DNA of 64,000 nucleotides from Campylobacter ornithocola (GTDB lineage Bacteria; Campylobacterota; Campylobacteria; Campylobacterales; Campylobacteraceae): NCBI RefSeq assembly GCF_013201605.1, contig NZ_CP053848.1, positions 1,240,001 to 1,304,000 of the forward strand, read 5' to 3'. Shown piece by piece: positions 20,319 to 29,102 of this stretch (position 1 is its first letter; each line of letters starts with the position of its first letter). The notes under the pieces were generated by a model. It saw only the letters and a program-made list of their open reading frames with translations, ran no database searches and was not told where the DNA came from. The position numbers and the translations under genes were made by a program.

Positions 20319-21656
20319 TTAGAAAAAAAGCTGTCTAGCCATGATTAAAATAACTGCCAATGGAGAAATATATCTTAAAAAGATATACCAAATTTCAAAA
20401 TACACGCCACGCATAAATGGGCGAAATAAAATTTGCAAAGCTTCTTTTTTAAGTATAAAGCCAACAAAAAATGCTGTAATTAAAGCAGAAACAGGCATTA
20501 ATAAATTTTGTATGAAAAAATCTAAAATATCAAAAAAGCTTTTTCCAAAGAAATTTAAACTTGGTGCACTAATGTGATAAAAAGAAAGTATAGATAAGCT
20601 TCCTAAAAAATACACAATCACACCTACAAAAACTAAGGCTTTTTTTCTTGAAATTTGATAACGATTTATAAGATAAAAAGTAAAAGGTTCTATCATAGAA
20701 ATAGCTGAAGTAATACCTGCAAAAAATAATGCGATAAAAAAGGCTATGGCTAAAATATTCCCTAAAAATCCCAATTTTGCAAAAAGTGTTGTTAATGATA
20801 TAAAAATAAGACCTGGTCCTTGTTGAGTAGGGTCAGCTCCAAATTCAAATATAAAAGTAAATACAATAAGTCCCATCATTAAACCAATAATAGTATTAAT
20901 AATAATAATATTTAAAGCACTACTAATAAAATTTGTTTTATCAGGCAAACTTGCTGCATAAGTCAAAATCACACACACACCCAAAGACATACTAAAAAAT
21001 GCAAGACCGAGTGCATCTAGTATAGAATTAACACTTAATTTAGAAAAATCAGGCACAAATAAAAATTCACTAGCCTTAGAAAAACCATCCATACTAAAAG
21101 AATATCCAAGCATTAAAATTAATAAAATAAATAAACTTGGCATCATCCAAACATTAAGTTTTTCTATACCACTTTTAACACCTTTTGATACTACATAAAA
21201 AATCACTATAAATACAAAAGTAAAACATACAAATTGAGATAAAACATCATTAGAAAGTAAATTTCCAAAAATAGCACCCGCTTCATTTGTGTCTTTAGGC
21301 AATTCAAAAAATCCAAAATAAACGTATTTTACTATCCAACCTATAACAACACTATAAAAAGACACTAAAATAATAGCGCCAAGCATAAAAAATCCCGCAA
21401 ATGACCATGCTTTTTTGTTCTTTGGTGCTAAAGTATGATAAGCATTTACAGGATCTTTTTCACTAAGTTTTCCTATGCTAAGTTCGGCTAAAAATATCAC
21501 AAAAGCCACACCTAAGGTTAAAAGCAAATACACCACTACAAAAGCTGAACCGCCATTATTACCCACTAAAGTTGGAAACTTCCAAGCATTTCCAAGTCCA
21601 ACGGCTGAACCTGCTACTGCTAATACAAAACCTATTTTAGAAAATTTTTCATTCAT
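20319..21656 (-). CDS. Sodium:neurotransmitter symporter family transporter, paralogue 2
   Basis: 445 aa, the middle copy of the tandem trio. N-terminal MNEKFSKIGFVLAVAGSAVGLGNAWKFP and SMIEPFTFYLINRYQISRKKAL place it in the NSS family. Residues around LLSNDVLSQFVCF to FSKASEF are identical, down to the nucleotide, with paralogue 3. This points to recent gene conversion or duplication; the flanks of the block are clearly diverged. It probably imports an amino acid with Na+. It starts nine bases after paralogue 3 ends. Confidence 0.93.
   Translation of the reverse strand: MNEKFSKIGFVLAVAGSAVGLGNAWKFPTLVGNNGGSAFVVVYLLLTLGVAFVIFLAELSIGKLSEKDPVNAYHTLAPKNKKAWSFAGFFMLGAIILVSFYSVVIGWIVKYVYFGFFELPKDTNEAGAIFGNLLSNDVLSQFVCFTFVFIVIFYVVSKGVKSGIEKLNVWMMPSLFILLILMLGYSFSMDGFSKASEFLFVPDFSKLSVNSILDALGLAFFSMSLGVCVILTYAASLPDKTNFISSALNIIIINTIIGLMMGLIVFTFIFEFGADPTQQGPGLIFISLTTLFAKLGFLGNILAIAFFIALFFAGITSAISMIEPFTFYLINRYQISRKKALVFVGVIVYFLGSLSILSFYHISAPSLNFFGKSFFDILDFFIQNLLMPVSALITAFFVGFILKKEALQILFRPFMRGVYFEIWYIFLRYISPLAVILIMARQLFF
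21067..21278. repeat. 212-bp direct repeat, copy A (in NSS paralogue 2)
   Basis: Identical base for base to 22429–22640 (offset 1362). It covers the code for roughly residues 127–197, including the helix with GVKSGIEKLNVWMMP. Sequence on either side is only partly similar, so identity stops abruptly. Confidence 0.92.
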
Positions 21657-21665
21657 CTTTTAACC

Positions 21666-23018
21666 TTAAAAAAATAATTGTTTTACCATGATTAAAATCA
21701 CCGCTAAAGGTGAAATGTATCTTACAAAAAAATACCAACACTCAAAATATTTACCCTTCATATAAGGAAAAAACAAAGTTTGCAAAGCTTCTTTTTTAAG
21801 CACAAAACCTACAAAGATTGCCCCAAACAATCCACCCAAAGGCATCATTAAATTTGAAGCAATAAAATCTAATATATCAAAAAAACTTTTTCCAAAAAAT
21901 TCTAAAGAATCTTTACTCCATTCAATACTTGATAAAATACATAAACTTCCTAAAAAATATACAATGAAAGCTATAAAAATCAAAGCTTTTTTTCTTGTAA
22001 AATTATAAGAATTAATTAAATAAAAAGTTAAAGGTTCTATCATAGAAACTGCTGAAGTAATTCCTGCAAAAAATAATGCTATAAAAAAGGCTATGGCTAA
22101 AATATTCCCCAAAGGCAAAAAACCAATTGGATCAATATTAGAAAACAAACTCATTAAAGATACAAAAATCAAACCTGGACCTTGTTGGGCTGGATTTCCA
22201 TTAAATTCAAATATAAAAGTAAAAACAATAAGTCCCATCATAATACCGATAATAATGTTGATAATTATGATATTAATAGTACTTGTAATAAAATTCGTTT
22301 TATCAGATAAACTTGCTGAATAAGTTATAATCGAACCAACCCCGATAGATAAGGAAAAACAAGCAAGCCCTAATGCACTTAAAAAAGCTCCTACACCAAG
22401 TTTAGAAAAATCTGGAGAAAATAAAAACTCACTAGCCTTAGAAAAACCATCCATACTAAAAGAATATCCAAGCATTAAAATTAATAAAATAAATAAACTT
22501 GGCATCATCCAAACATTAAGTTTTTCTATACCACTTTTAACACCTTTTGATACTACATAAAAAATCACTATAAATACAAAAGTAAAACATACAAATTGAG
22601 ATAAAACATCATTAGAAAGTAAATTTCCAAAAATAGCACCACTTTCTTCTATGCTTTTTGGCAAAGGAAAAAATCCAAAATAAGCATACTTAACAATCCA
22701 TCCTATAATCACACTATAAAAAGAGACAATTAAAATAGCACCTATTAAAGAAAAACCAACTATAGACCAAGCTCTTTTGTGTTTAGGAGCCAAAGTATAA
22801 TAAGCATTCACAGGGTCTTTTTCGCTAAGCTTTCCTATACTAAGCTCAGCTAGAAAAATAACAAAACCTACACCTAAAGTCAAAAGCAAATATAAAAGCA
22901 CAAAAGCTGAGCCTCCATTTTGTCCTACCAAGGTTGGAAATTTCCAAGCATTTCCAAGCCCAACAGCTGAACCTGCCACTGCTAATACAAAACCTATTTT
23001 AGAAAATTTTTCATTCAT
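21666..23018 (-). CDS. Sodium:neurotransmitter symporter family transporter, paralogue 3
   Basis: 450 aa, the first-transcribed member of the trio, with the same TM1 signature and SMIEPLTFYLINSYNFTRKKAL. It is closest to paralogue 2. My recollection of C. jejuni is two such genes (Cj0934c, Cj0935c) beside atpE and pycB, so the third is an extra copy. The upstream 198-bp gap to atpE, AT-rich and divergent, must hold the operon promoter. Confidence 0.92.
   Translation of the reverse strand: MNEKFSKIGFVLAVAGSAVGLGNAWKFPTLVGQNGGSAFVLLYLLLTLGVGFVIFLAELSIGKLSEKDPVNAYYTLAPKHKRAWSIVGFSLIGAILIVSFYSVIIGWIVKYAYFGFFPLPKSIEESGAIFGNLLSNDVLSQFVCFTFVFIVIFYVVSKGVKSGIEKLNVWMMPSLFILLILMLGYSFSMDGFSKASEFLFSPDFSKLGVGAFLSALGLACFSLSIGVGSIITYSASLSDKTNFITSTINIIIINIIIGIMMGLIVFTFIFEFNGNPAQQGPGLIFVSLMSLFSNIDPIGFLPLGNILAIAFFIALFFAGITSAVSMIEPLTFYLINSYNFTRKKALIFIAFIVYFLGSLCILSSIEWSKDSLEFFGKSFFDILDFIASNLMMPLGGLFGAIFVGFVLKKEALQTLFFPYMKGKYFECWYFFVRYISPLAVILIMVKQLFF
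22429..22640. repeat. 212-bp direct repeat, copy B (in NSS paralogue 3)
   Basis: Second copy of the block at 21067–21278, same orientation, no mismatch seen. Recombination between the two would delete about 1.36 kb and fuse paralogues 2 and 3 in frame. Confidence 0.92.
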
Positions 23019-23138
23019 AAAAATAACCTTAATTTTATAAAACCATAAAAAACTTTTAATGTAGCTAAAAAAAACTTTAATTTATTTTAAAATACATACT
23101 TTAATTTAAAATTCAATAATTTTAAAGTTATATTAGTG

Positions 23139-23200
23139 TATGATTTCAATTCTACAAAATCACGAGTAGGGATACGCAAGCCGAAAGGATTTAAATTTTT
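23139..23200 (+). promoter_or_regulatory. atpE promoter and unusual GC-rich leader segment
   Basis: A candidate -10 TATGAT lies at 23139–23144. Its predicted transcript carries CACGAGTAGGGATACGCAAG followed by CCGAAAGG, an island of much higher GC than the surrounding AT-rich leader. It is framed by AAATC and GATTT, which can pair. I do not recognise a known riboswitch consensus. It could be a structured 5'-UTR element stabilising or regulating the abundant atpE message. Confidence 0.35.
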
Positions 23201-23216
23201 ATTTTAAGGAAAAATT

Positions 23217-23540
23217 ATGAAAAAAATCATTTTTTTAATGTTAGCTTTAAGTGGCTTTGCATTTGCGGCTGAAGGCTCTATGAATCAATGGTTAGCTTCT
23301 TTTTCTATCTTAGCAGCAGGTTTGGGACTTGGTGTTGCAGCTTTAGGTGGAGCTATTGGTATGGGTAACACTGCAGCAGCAACTATTGCAGGTACTGCAA
23401 GAAATCCAGGTCTTGGTGGTAAATTAATGACTACTATGTTTATTGCTTTAGCGATGATTGAAGCTCAAGTTATTTATGCACTTGTTATTGCTCTTATCGC
23501 TCTTTATGCTAATCCATTCCAAGCATTGGTAGCAGCTTAA
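23217..23540 (+). CDS. atpE: ATP synthase F0 subunit c
   Basis: 107 aa, the proteolipid forming the rotor ring. It has an N-terminal hydrophobic, signal-like extension (MKKIIFLMLALSGFAFAAEG), then two helices around the polar loop GTARNPGLGG; the ion-binding Glu is in IALAMIEAQVIYALV. The extension makes it longer than the 79–85 aa of most c subunits, which I recall as normal for Campylobacter. It is separated from atpB (29103–29783), which is on the other strand about 6 kb away, as is usual for the split F0 genes of this group. SD AAGGAAAAATT-ATG. Confidence 0.96.
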   Translation: MKKIIFLMLALSGFAFAAEGSMNQWLASFSILAAGLGLGVAALGGAIGMGNTAAATIAGTARNPGLGGKLMTTMFIALAMIEAQVIYALVIALIALYANPFQALVAA

Positions 23541-23544
23541 TTTT

Positions 23545-23560
23545 AAGCCCTTTAGGGCTT
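23545..23560 (+). terminator. Hairpin after atpE
   Basis: AAGCCC–TTTA–GGGCTT, a 6-bp stem right after the atpE stop and just before the tRNA. The T-tail is short, so it may be a weak terminator or a processing/stability hairpin. Confidence 0.55.
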
Positions 23561-23563
23561 TAT

Positions 23564-23649
23564 GCGGTTATGGTGGAATTGGTAGACACGCCATCTTGAG
23601 GGGGTGGTACGTTCAGCGTGTGCGAGTTCAAATCTCGCTAACCGCACCA
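23564..23649 (+). tRNA. tRNA-Leu (anticodon GAG)
   Basis: 86 nt including an encoded CCA. Acceptor arms GCGGTTA/TAACCGC pair perfectly. The anticodon arm CCATC–TTGAGGG–GGTGG places GAG at 34–36. A variable arm of the class II type (TACGTTCAGCGTGT) and T-arm GCGAG–TTCAAAT–CTCGC are present. It reads CUC and CUU codons. The gene sits between atpE and a small membrane protein; no integrase or att-like duplication is near it. Confidence 0.95.
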
Positions 23650-23669
23650 TTTTTAAGGGATATTTAAAA

Positions 23670-24104
23670 ATGATTTTTTATCTTTTAATTAGTGCAATAG
23701 CATTTTTAGTTCTTTTTTTTGCTATCAAAAAATATACTTTAAAACTAGATGAACAAACCTTACTTGAACCTATAAAAAATAACATTTACCCTGAATTTTG
23801 CGATCTCATTAATGATGAGATAAGGAATATTAAAAACAATCTATTACAAAATACTTTTACACTCAAAAATGAAAACCACAAAGATGATTTTTTGGAAAAT
23901 TTAAGTGATATGAGTAGAAAACTTAATCATATTCAAACTATGAATTTAAGTAAAAAAAATAATGCTTTATGGGAAGAAACTCTTTTTGATTTTTTAAAAG
24001 AATTTGAAAACCTTAACAAACAATATTTAAACGATAGCGAAAGAATAAACGATGAGATAAGAAATTCTTTGCAGGGAAAATTTTCTAATTTAACAAAAAA
24101 TTAA
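23670..24104 (+). CDS. Small single-pass membrane protein, unknown function
   Basis: 144 aa from the ATG at 23670, preceded by TAAGGGA. An N-terminal membrane helix (MIFYLLISAIAFLVLFFAIK) is followed by a long charged helical region rich in Asn, Lys, Glu and Leu, likely coiled-coil, facing the cytoplasm or periplasm. The open frame extends upstream into the tRNA gene but the coding start cannot be there. I recall a membrane protein at the corresponding place in C. jejuni (Cj0937) but cannot confirm orthology. No enzymatic motif. Confidence 0.75.
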   Translation: MIFYLLISAIAFLVLFFAIKKYTLKLDEQTLLEPIKNNIYPEFCDLINDEIRNIKNNLLQNTFTLKNENHKDDFLENLSDMSRKLNHIQTMNLSKKNNALWEETLFDFLKEFENLNKQYLNDSERINDEIRNSLQGKFSNLTKN

Positions 24105-24183
24105 TATAACTAAATTATTTATTTTAAAAAAAGTTATATACTTTACACCATTAATGATATAAAAAATAAAAAAGGGGTTGTTT

Positions 24184-25479
24184 ATGTTTACAAATAAGAA
24201 AAAATTCATTGAGCAAATTACTCAACTAGAGCAGTCTAACCAAGCTTTTCAAGATATATTTAATGCTATTAGTAAAACAATGGCTATGATTGAATTTCAA
24301 ACCGATGGAACTATTATCACTGCAAATGAAAATTTTTTAAAAACTATGAATTATTCTTTAGATGAAATCAAAGGAAAACATCATAGTATGTTCTGTTTGC
24401 CAGAAGTGGTAAAATCCCAAAGATATGTTGATTTTTGGAGAGATCTAAAAAGTGGAAAATCTAGAAATGGACTTTTTAGGCGTATAGCAAAAGGTGGGAA
24501 AGATATTTATCTTGAAGCTAATTATCTACCAATTATTAATCAAAATAATGAAGTATATAAAGTTATCAAATTTGCAAATGATATCACACAAAGACATTAT
24601 GAAATGCTTGATCTAAAAAATACCATTGATGCGGCTAATCGCTCTATGGCTATTATTGAATTTAATCCTTATGGAGAAATTTTAAATGCTAATGAAAACT
24701 TTACCCAAACTATGGGCTATTCACTTAGCGAAATCAAAGGGAAGCATCATAGTATGTTCTGTGAAGAAAGATTTAGAAATTCTAAGGAATATACTATATT
24801 TTGGGAGGAACTAAGAAGTGGTAAATTCCAATCTGGTAAATTCATACGCTTTGGTAAAAATAACAAGCTAATTCATCTAGAAGCAAGTTATAATCCTATC
24901 AAGAATGATGATGGAGAAATTTATAAAGTTATTAAATTTGCAACAGATATTACTGAACAGGTAGTAAGAGATGAAGAAAAATTAAAACTTATCAGTGAGC
25001 TAGCTGAACAAAATGACAACTTAACTCAAGAAGGAGATAGTGTTATAGAAAATACTGTACAAAACATTCAAAGTATTGCAGATATGATGAATAATAGTAG
25101 CAATCTTGTATCTTCATTAAATGAGCAATCAGAAGAAATTAAAAATATTATCCAAACTATTAGTGATATAGCTGATCAAACTAATCTTTTAGCATTAAAT
25201 GCAGCTATAGAAGCAGCACGTGCAGGTGAACATGGTAGAGGTTTTGCTGTTGTTGCTGATGAAGTAAGAAATTTAGCTGAGAGAACTGGACACTCAGTCA
25301 ATGAAATTACCACTACAATTAACTCTATTAGAAATGTAACCTCTGAAGTCGTGCAAAGTATAAAAGATGGATTAAGCGGGGTAAATCAAAGCGTAGATTT
25401 AGCAAAAGAAGCTAGAGATTGTATGGAAAAAATAAGAAATAGTTCTGCACAAGTGGCACAAGCTATGCAAAATAATTAA
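24184..25479 (+). CDS. Soluble chemoreceptor with two PAS domains (BdlA/Aer-type)
   Basis: 431 aa, no transmembrane segment. Two tandem PAS–PAC units (about residues 18–135 and 140–255) share the motif [10 protein letters not shown] and end in IKFANDIT / IKFATDIT. An MCP signalling domain follows, with the CheA/CheW-contacting hairpin tip ([20 protein letters not shown]). The order PAS–PAS–MCP resembles Pseudomonas BdlA, a redox/energy sensor for dispersal; the ligand here is unknown. The protein ends about 40 residues after the conserved tip. I start it at ATG 24184 (AAGGGG seven to eight bases upstream) instead of TTG 24178. Confidence 0.92.
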   Translation: MFTNKKKFIEQITQLEQSNQAFQDIFNAISKTMAMIEFQTDGTIITANENFLKTMNYSLDEIKGKHHSMFCLPEVVKSQRYVDFWRDLKSGKSRNGLFRRIAKGGKDIYLEANYLPIINQNNEVYKVIKFANDITQRHYEMLDLKNTIDAANRSMAIIEFNPYGEILNANENFTQTMGYSLSEIKGKHHSMFCEERFRNSKEYTIFWEELRSGKFQSGKFIRFGKNNKLIHLEASYNPIKNDDGEIYKVIKFATDITEQVVRDEEKLKLISELAEQNDNLTQEGDSVIENTVQNIQSIADMMNNSSNLVSSLNEQSEEIKNIIQTISDIADQTNLLALNAAIEAARAGEHGRGFAVVADEVRNLAERTGHSVNEITTTINSIRNVTSEVVQSIKDGLSGVNQSVDLAKEARDCMEKIRNSSAQVAQAMQNN

Positions 25480-25480
25480 A

Positions 25481-25508
25481 AAATCTTAGCTTTTATAAGC
25501 TAAGATTT
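25481..25508. terminator. Bidirectional terminator between the chemoreceptor and pyrC-like gene
   Basis: AAATCTTAGCTT (25481–25492), loop TTAT, AAGCTAAGATTT (25497–25508): a 12-bp perfect stem with T-runs on both strands. It contains the pyrC-like stop. Confidence 0.85.
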
Positions 25509-26656
25509 TTTCCATTTATAAAATGTTGTATTACCTGACCTTCTAATTTATCATCTTTATATAATTCACATCCACTGCAAGAAATATTTTCATCAAAAAC
25601 TACAAAATCAGCATCAAAGCCAATTGCTATTTTGCCTTTATTTAAACCTAAAAATTGCGCCTGATTATAACTTGTAAAATCACACAATTCTTTCCAAGTT
25701 AAAATATTCTCTTTTACCAAATACGTAAAACACAAACTCATATACATGGCTATAGTATCAGTTCCAAAATCTGCTTCGTCAAAAGCTAGATCTTTTTTAG
25801 TGCTAGGTGTATGTAATGATGTTAAAAAAGCAATCTTTCCTTTTTGAAGCATTTTTATAAGATATGAAAGTTCATTTTTGGATCTTAAAGGAGGTAGAAT
25901 TTTTGCATAAGTATTAAAATTTTCACAAGCATTTTCATCTTTAATTAAATGGTGGATTGAAATTTCACTTTGATAATTCTCTAAAAGTTCAAAAGATTTT
26001 ATAACACCTAAAGCACCAAAACAAGCATTATTTCCATAAAATTCCACTAACTCTTTCATTTTTGCTACTTCACTAGTTTCAGCTATATCACTAATTCCTA
26101 TAAGTCCTAATTCAAAGCTCATCTTACTATCATTCATAACCCCATGATCATCAAAACTCTCATCAAAGCATTTTAAGAATATAGGGCTTGATTTCATACT
26201 AGCATATTGCATACATTGTCTTAAATAATTTGCCCCTAAAGTGCTTGAAAGCTCTAAGCCTTTTGCACCCATATCAATTAAAGTAGCAATGTTTTTTAAT
26301 TTTTCTGTTTTATCCAATACATCTATAGTAGGTAAAACATTAATATCCAAAGATTTTAATTTATCAAAATAAAGTGCATAACCTTGAGTATTGGCTTCTA
26401 AACTATCTTTTAAAACAATAGTTCCAACTCCACCTTTTAAACATGCCTTTTCTAGATCGTATAATCTATCTATACTAAATTCATTATCAAGCAATCTAAC
26501 GTTTAAATCAATAAATGAAGGAAGTAAAGTCTTACCTTCTATATCAACAATCTGCTCATCATCATTTAAATCATTAGCAATTTGAGTGATTTTTCCATCT
26601 TCTATTTTAATATCAAGCTTTTGCTCACCATAAATTTTTGCATTTTTGATAATCAT
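25493..26656 (-). CDS. Dihydroorotase-like protein lacking the metal-binding HxH (probably non-catalytic)
   Basis: 387 aa, amidohydrolase fold related to class I dihydroorotase: MIIKNAKIYGEQ start, ...GKTLLPSFIDL... and KGKIAIGFDADFVVFDE near the end. The segment that should read GFIDxHxH reads SFIDLNVRL, so both zinc histidines are gone, and the later DHAPH-type motif reads SLHTPS. It is therefore likely an inactive homologue, like the PyrC'/PyrX partners that scaffold aspartate transcarbamoylase. The start at 26656 is fixed by a perfect AAAGGAGG and an ATGA overlap with gpsA. I recall a second, catalytic pyrC elsewhere in C. jejuni. Confidence 0.85.
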   Translation of the reverse strand: MIIKNAKIYGEQKLDIKIEDGKITQIANDLNDDEQIVDIEGKTLLPSFIDLNVRLLDNEFSIDRLYDLEKACLKGGVGTIVLKDSLEANTQGYALYFDKLKSLDINVLPTIDVLDKTEKLKNIATLIDMGAKGLELSSTLGANYLRQCMQYASMKSSPIFLKCFDESFDDHGVMNDSKMSFELGLIGISDIAETSEVAKMKELVEFYGNNACFGALGVIKSFELLENYQSEISIHHLIKDENACENFNTYAKILPPLRSKNELSYLIKMLQKGKIAFLTSLHTPSTKKDLAFDEADFGTDTIAMYMSLCFTYLVKENILTWKELCDFTSYNQAQFLGLNKGKIAIGFDADFVVFDENISCSGCELYKDDKLEGQVIQHFINGKNLSL

Positions 26657-27555
26657 GATATTTCCTCCTTTGATGACATCAAATCTTTCAAAGATTCCCA
26701 AGCATTTTTACCTTCTAGCATTAAGACTACTTCATTAATAATCGGAGTGTAAATTTGAAATTGTTTTGATAAAGAATGTATTGCATAAGCAGTTTGCACC
26801 CCTTCAGCTACCTCGCCAATATCTATTAGAATATCTTTTATATTTTTACCACTAGCTAAACTTAAACCTACTCTATAATTTCTTGATAAGTTACTTGAAG
26901 CTGTTAAAAATAAATCTCCAGCCCCGCTAAGTCCTAAAAAAGTTTCTTCTTTAGCGTTAAAAAATTGCCCAAAGCGATGCATTTCCACTAGACCTCTTGA
27001 GACCAAAGAAGCTCTTGCGTTATTACCTAAATTTAAGCCATCACAAACTCCGCTTGCAATTGCTAAAACATTCTTATATGCACCACAAATTTCAGCACCT
27101 TTAACATCAGAACTTGTATAAGTTTTAATATAACTTGGAAAAAAACTTGCAAATTGATTACAAAGTTCTTGATTTTTTCCACTAATAACCAAAGCACAAG
27201 GTTTTTTTTCTAGTACTTCAGTCGCAAAAGAAGGACCGCTTAAAAAACAAAGTCTATCCTTACTTACAAATTCACTAAAAACTTCATCCATAAATTTTAA
27301 ACTTTTACAATCAATACCCTTAGAAGCGACAAGAATTTTTTGATTTAAGTCTTTGAAATTATTTTCTAACCACTTATATATTCCTTGAGTATATAAAGCA
27401 AAAACTAAGTATTCATACTCTAAAGCCTTTTTAGTGCTAACAAAATAAGAAAGATCTTTCTCATGAAAAGAAGTTATCGCACATTCATTTTTAACACTCA
27501 ATGCATCATATAAAGCACTTCCCCATTTTCCCGCACCAATAACTGCTATGTTCAT
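26653..27555 (-). CDS. gpsA: Glycerol-3-phosphate dehydrogenase [NAD(P)+]
   Basis: Reduces dihydroxyacetone phosphate to sn-glycerol-3-phosphate for phospholipid synthesis. The nucleotide-binding N-terminus MNIAVIGAGKWGSALYDAL, SGPSFATEV and the catalytic Lys region GAYKNVLAIASGVCDGL are all present. About 300 aa is slightly short but normal for this group. I prefer ATG 27555, two bases after the gatB stop, to the TTG at 27561 that overlaps it. Middle gene of gatB–gpsA–pyrC-like. Confidence 0.96.
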   Translation of the reverse strand: MNIAVIGAGKWGSALYDALSVKNECAITSFHEKDLSYFVSTKKALEYEYLVFALYTQGIYKWLENNFKDLNQKILVASKGIDCKSLKFMDEVFSEFVSKDRLCFLSGPSFATEVLEKKPCALVISGKNQELCNQFASFFPSYIKTYTSSDVKGAEICGAYKNVLAIASGVCDGLNLGNNARASLVSRGLVEMHRFGQFFNAKEETFLGLSGAGDLFLTASSNLSRNYRVGLSLASGKNIKDILIDIGEVAEGVQTAYAIHSLSKQFQIYTPIINEVVLMLEGKNAWESLKDLMSSKEEIS

Positions 27556-27557
27556 AT

Positions 27558-28976
27558 TCAACCAAGTTTTACTTTTAAAATTTCATTCACTTTAGTAGGA
27601 TTAAACGCACCCTTGCCTGCTTTCATCACTTGACCAACAAAGAAACCAAAGAGTTTATCTTTACCACTTTTATATTCAGCTACCTTATCTTCATTATTTG
27701 CTAAAATTTCATCAATAATCTTTTCAATAGCGTCATCATCGCTTACCTGTTTTAAACCAAGCTTTTCAATAGCGTCATCAATTTCAACTTCTGTATTTTC
27801 AAACACATAAGCTAAAATATCCTTACCTGCTTTAGCACTAATGACACCCTCTTCTATACGTTTGATTAAAGTGGCTAATTTTTCTTGCTTAATAGGTGAA
27901 TTTTCTATAGTTAATTCACCTTTTAAAAGTCCCATTAATTCAGTCGTAAGCCAAGTAACACAAAGTTTTGGATTTAATTTTTGATTAATTAAATACTCAA
28001 AGTATCTACAAAGCTCTAATGAAGAAACAATCACTTCACTATCACTTTCTTTAATACCTAGCTCTCTAATAAATCTAGCTTTTTTCTCATCAGGAAGCTC
28101 AGGTATATCTTGATTTAGCATTTCATCATTTAAAATCACAGGTAAAAGATCAGGATCAGGAAAATACCTATATTCAGCAGAATCTTCTTTACCTCTCATA
28201 CTCCTAGTTACCAAATTAACCGTATCAAACAATCTTGTTTCTTGCACTACTTCTTGCTCATATTTCCCATCTTCCCAAGCTTCACTTTGACGTTTTACTT
28301 CATACTCAATCGCCTTTTGGATAAAACGGAATGAATTTAAATTTTTAATTTCCACTCTAGTATAAAGCTTGTTATCGCCCTTTGGGCGAATACTAACATT
28401 TGCATCACATCTAAAACTACCCTCTTGCATATTTGCATCTGAAATGTCTAAAAATCTTATAATAGAATGTAGCTTTTTCAAATAAGCCACTGCTTCATCG
28501 GAGCTTCTAAGCTCAGGCTCACTAACGATTTCAAGCAAAGGTGTACCTGCCCTATTTAAATCTACTTTTGAAAAATTACTCTCGTGTATATTTTTTCCTG
28601 CATCTTCTTCCAAATGAGCTCTAGTAATACCTATACGTTTATTTTCTCCATTAACATTGATAAACAACTCACCATTTTCTACTATAGGAATATCAAATTG
28701 TGAAATTTGATAAGCTTTTGGTAAATCGGGATAAAAATAATTTTTTCTATTGAAAATACTTTTTTTATTTATGGTTGCATTAACTGCTTTTCCAAAAGCT
28801 ATAGCTTTTTTCACTGCTTCTTGATTTAATACAGGTAAAGCACCTGGCAAAGCTAAACATGTTGGACATACATTAGTATTTGATTTTTCTCCAAAAGAAG
28901 TTGCACATGAGCAAAAGATTTTTGTTTTTGTATTTAATTGTGCATGAACTTCAAGTCCTATAACAACTTCAAACAT
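27558..28976 (-). CDS. gatB: Aspartyl/glutamyl-tRNA amidotransferase subunit B
   Basis: Part of GatCAB, which converts Glu-tRNA(Gln) and Asp-tRNA(Asn) to the amidated forms. 472 aa with the signatures [51 protein letters not shown] and [12 protein letters not shown]. The C-terminal helical (YqeY-like) tail ends in [17 protein letters not shown]. First gene of its operon; SD AAGGAAAATTTTA before the ATG. GatA and GatC are not in the window. Confidence 0.97.
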   Translation of the reverse strand: MFEVVIGLEVHAQLNTKTKIFCSCATSFGEKSNTNVCPTCLALPGALPVLNQEAVKKAIAFGKAVNATINKKSIFNRKNYFYPDLPKAYQISQFDIPIVENGELFINVNGENKRIGITRAHLEEDAGKNIHESNFSKVDLNRAGTPLLEIVSEPELRSSDEAVAYLKKLHSIIRFLDISDANMQEGSFRCDANVSIRPKGDNKLYTRVEIKNLNSFRFIQKAIEYEVKRQSEAWEDGKYEQEVVQETRLFDTVNLVTRSMRGKEDSAEYRYFPDPDLLPVILNDEMLNQDIPELPDEKKARFIRELGIKESDSEVIVSSLELCRYFEYLINQKLNPKLCVTWLTTELMGLLKGELTIENSPIKQEKLATLIKRIEEGVISAKAGKDILAYVFENTEVEIDDAIEKLGLKQVSDDDAIEKIIDEILANNEDKVAEYKSGKDKLFGFFVGQVMKAGKGAFNPTKVNEILKVKLG

Positions 28977-29066
28977 TAAAATTTTCCTTAAAATTTTTCG
29001 TTTATTCTAGCGTTTTTTATTTCAAAAAGAGTTTAAAAAAGAATAAAAGAAGTGTATTAAAAAAAG

Positions 29067-29097
29067 AAAAAGCAAAAAATTACTTTTTTGCTTTTTT
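29067..29097 (-). terminator. Terminator after atpB
   Basis: AAAAAGCAAAAAA and TTTTTTGCTTTTTT face each other around a four-base loop just past the atpB stop. On the minus strand the stem is followed by a mixed T-containing tail. The gatB–atpB gap of 126 bp holds this plus the gatB promoter. Confidence 0.65.
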
Positions 29098-29102
29098 AAA
29101 AA

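Noticed and set aside
23157-23200. Known riboswitch (c-di-GMP, TPP, glycine, fluoride) before atpE
   Set aside because: Some short strings look similar but the required conserved cores and stems are missing.
23564-23649. tRNA-Leu as a phage or island attachment site
   Set aside because: No integrase, no phage genes and no duplicated tRNA 3' end nearby; the flanks are normal chromosome.
23604-23669. Open frame running from inside the tRNA-Leu gene into the small membrane protein
   Set aside because: The frame is open by chance through the tRNA; ATG 23670 with its own SD is the sensible start.
26657-26701. Longer N-terminus for the dihydroorotase-like protein
   Set aside because: The extra codons lie inside gpsA and lack an SD, while ATG 26656 has a perfect AAAGGAGG.
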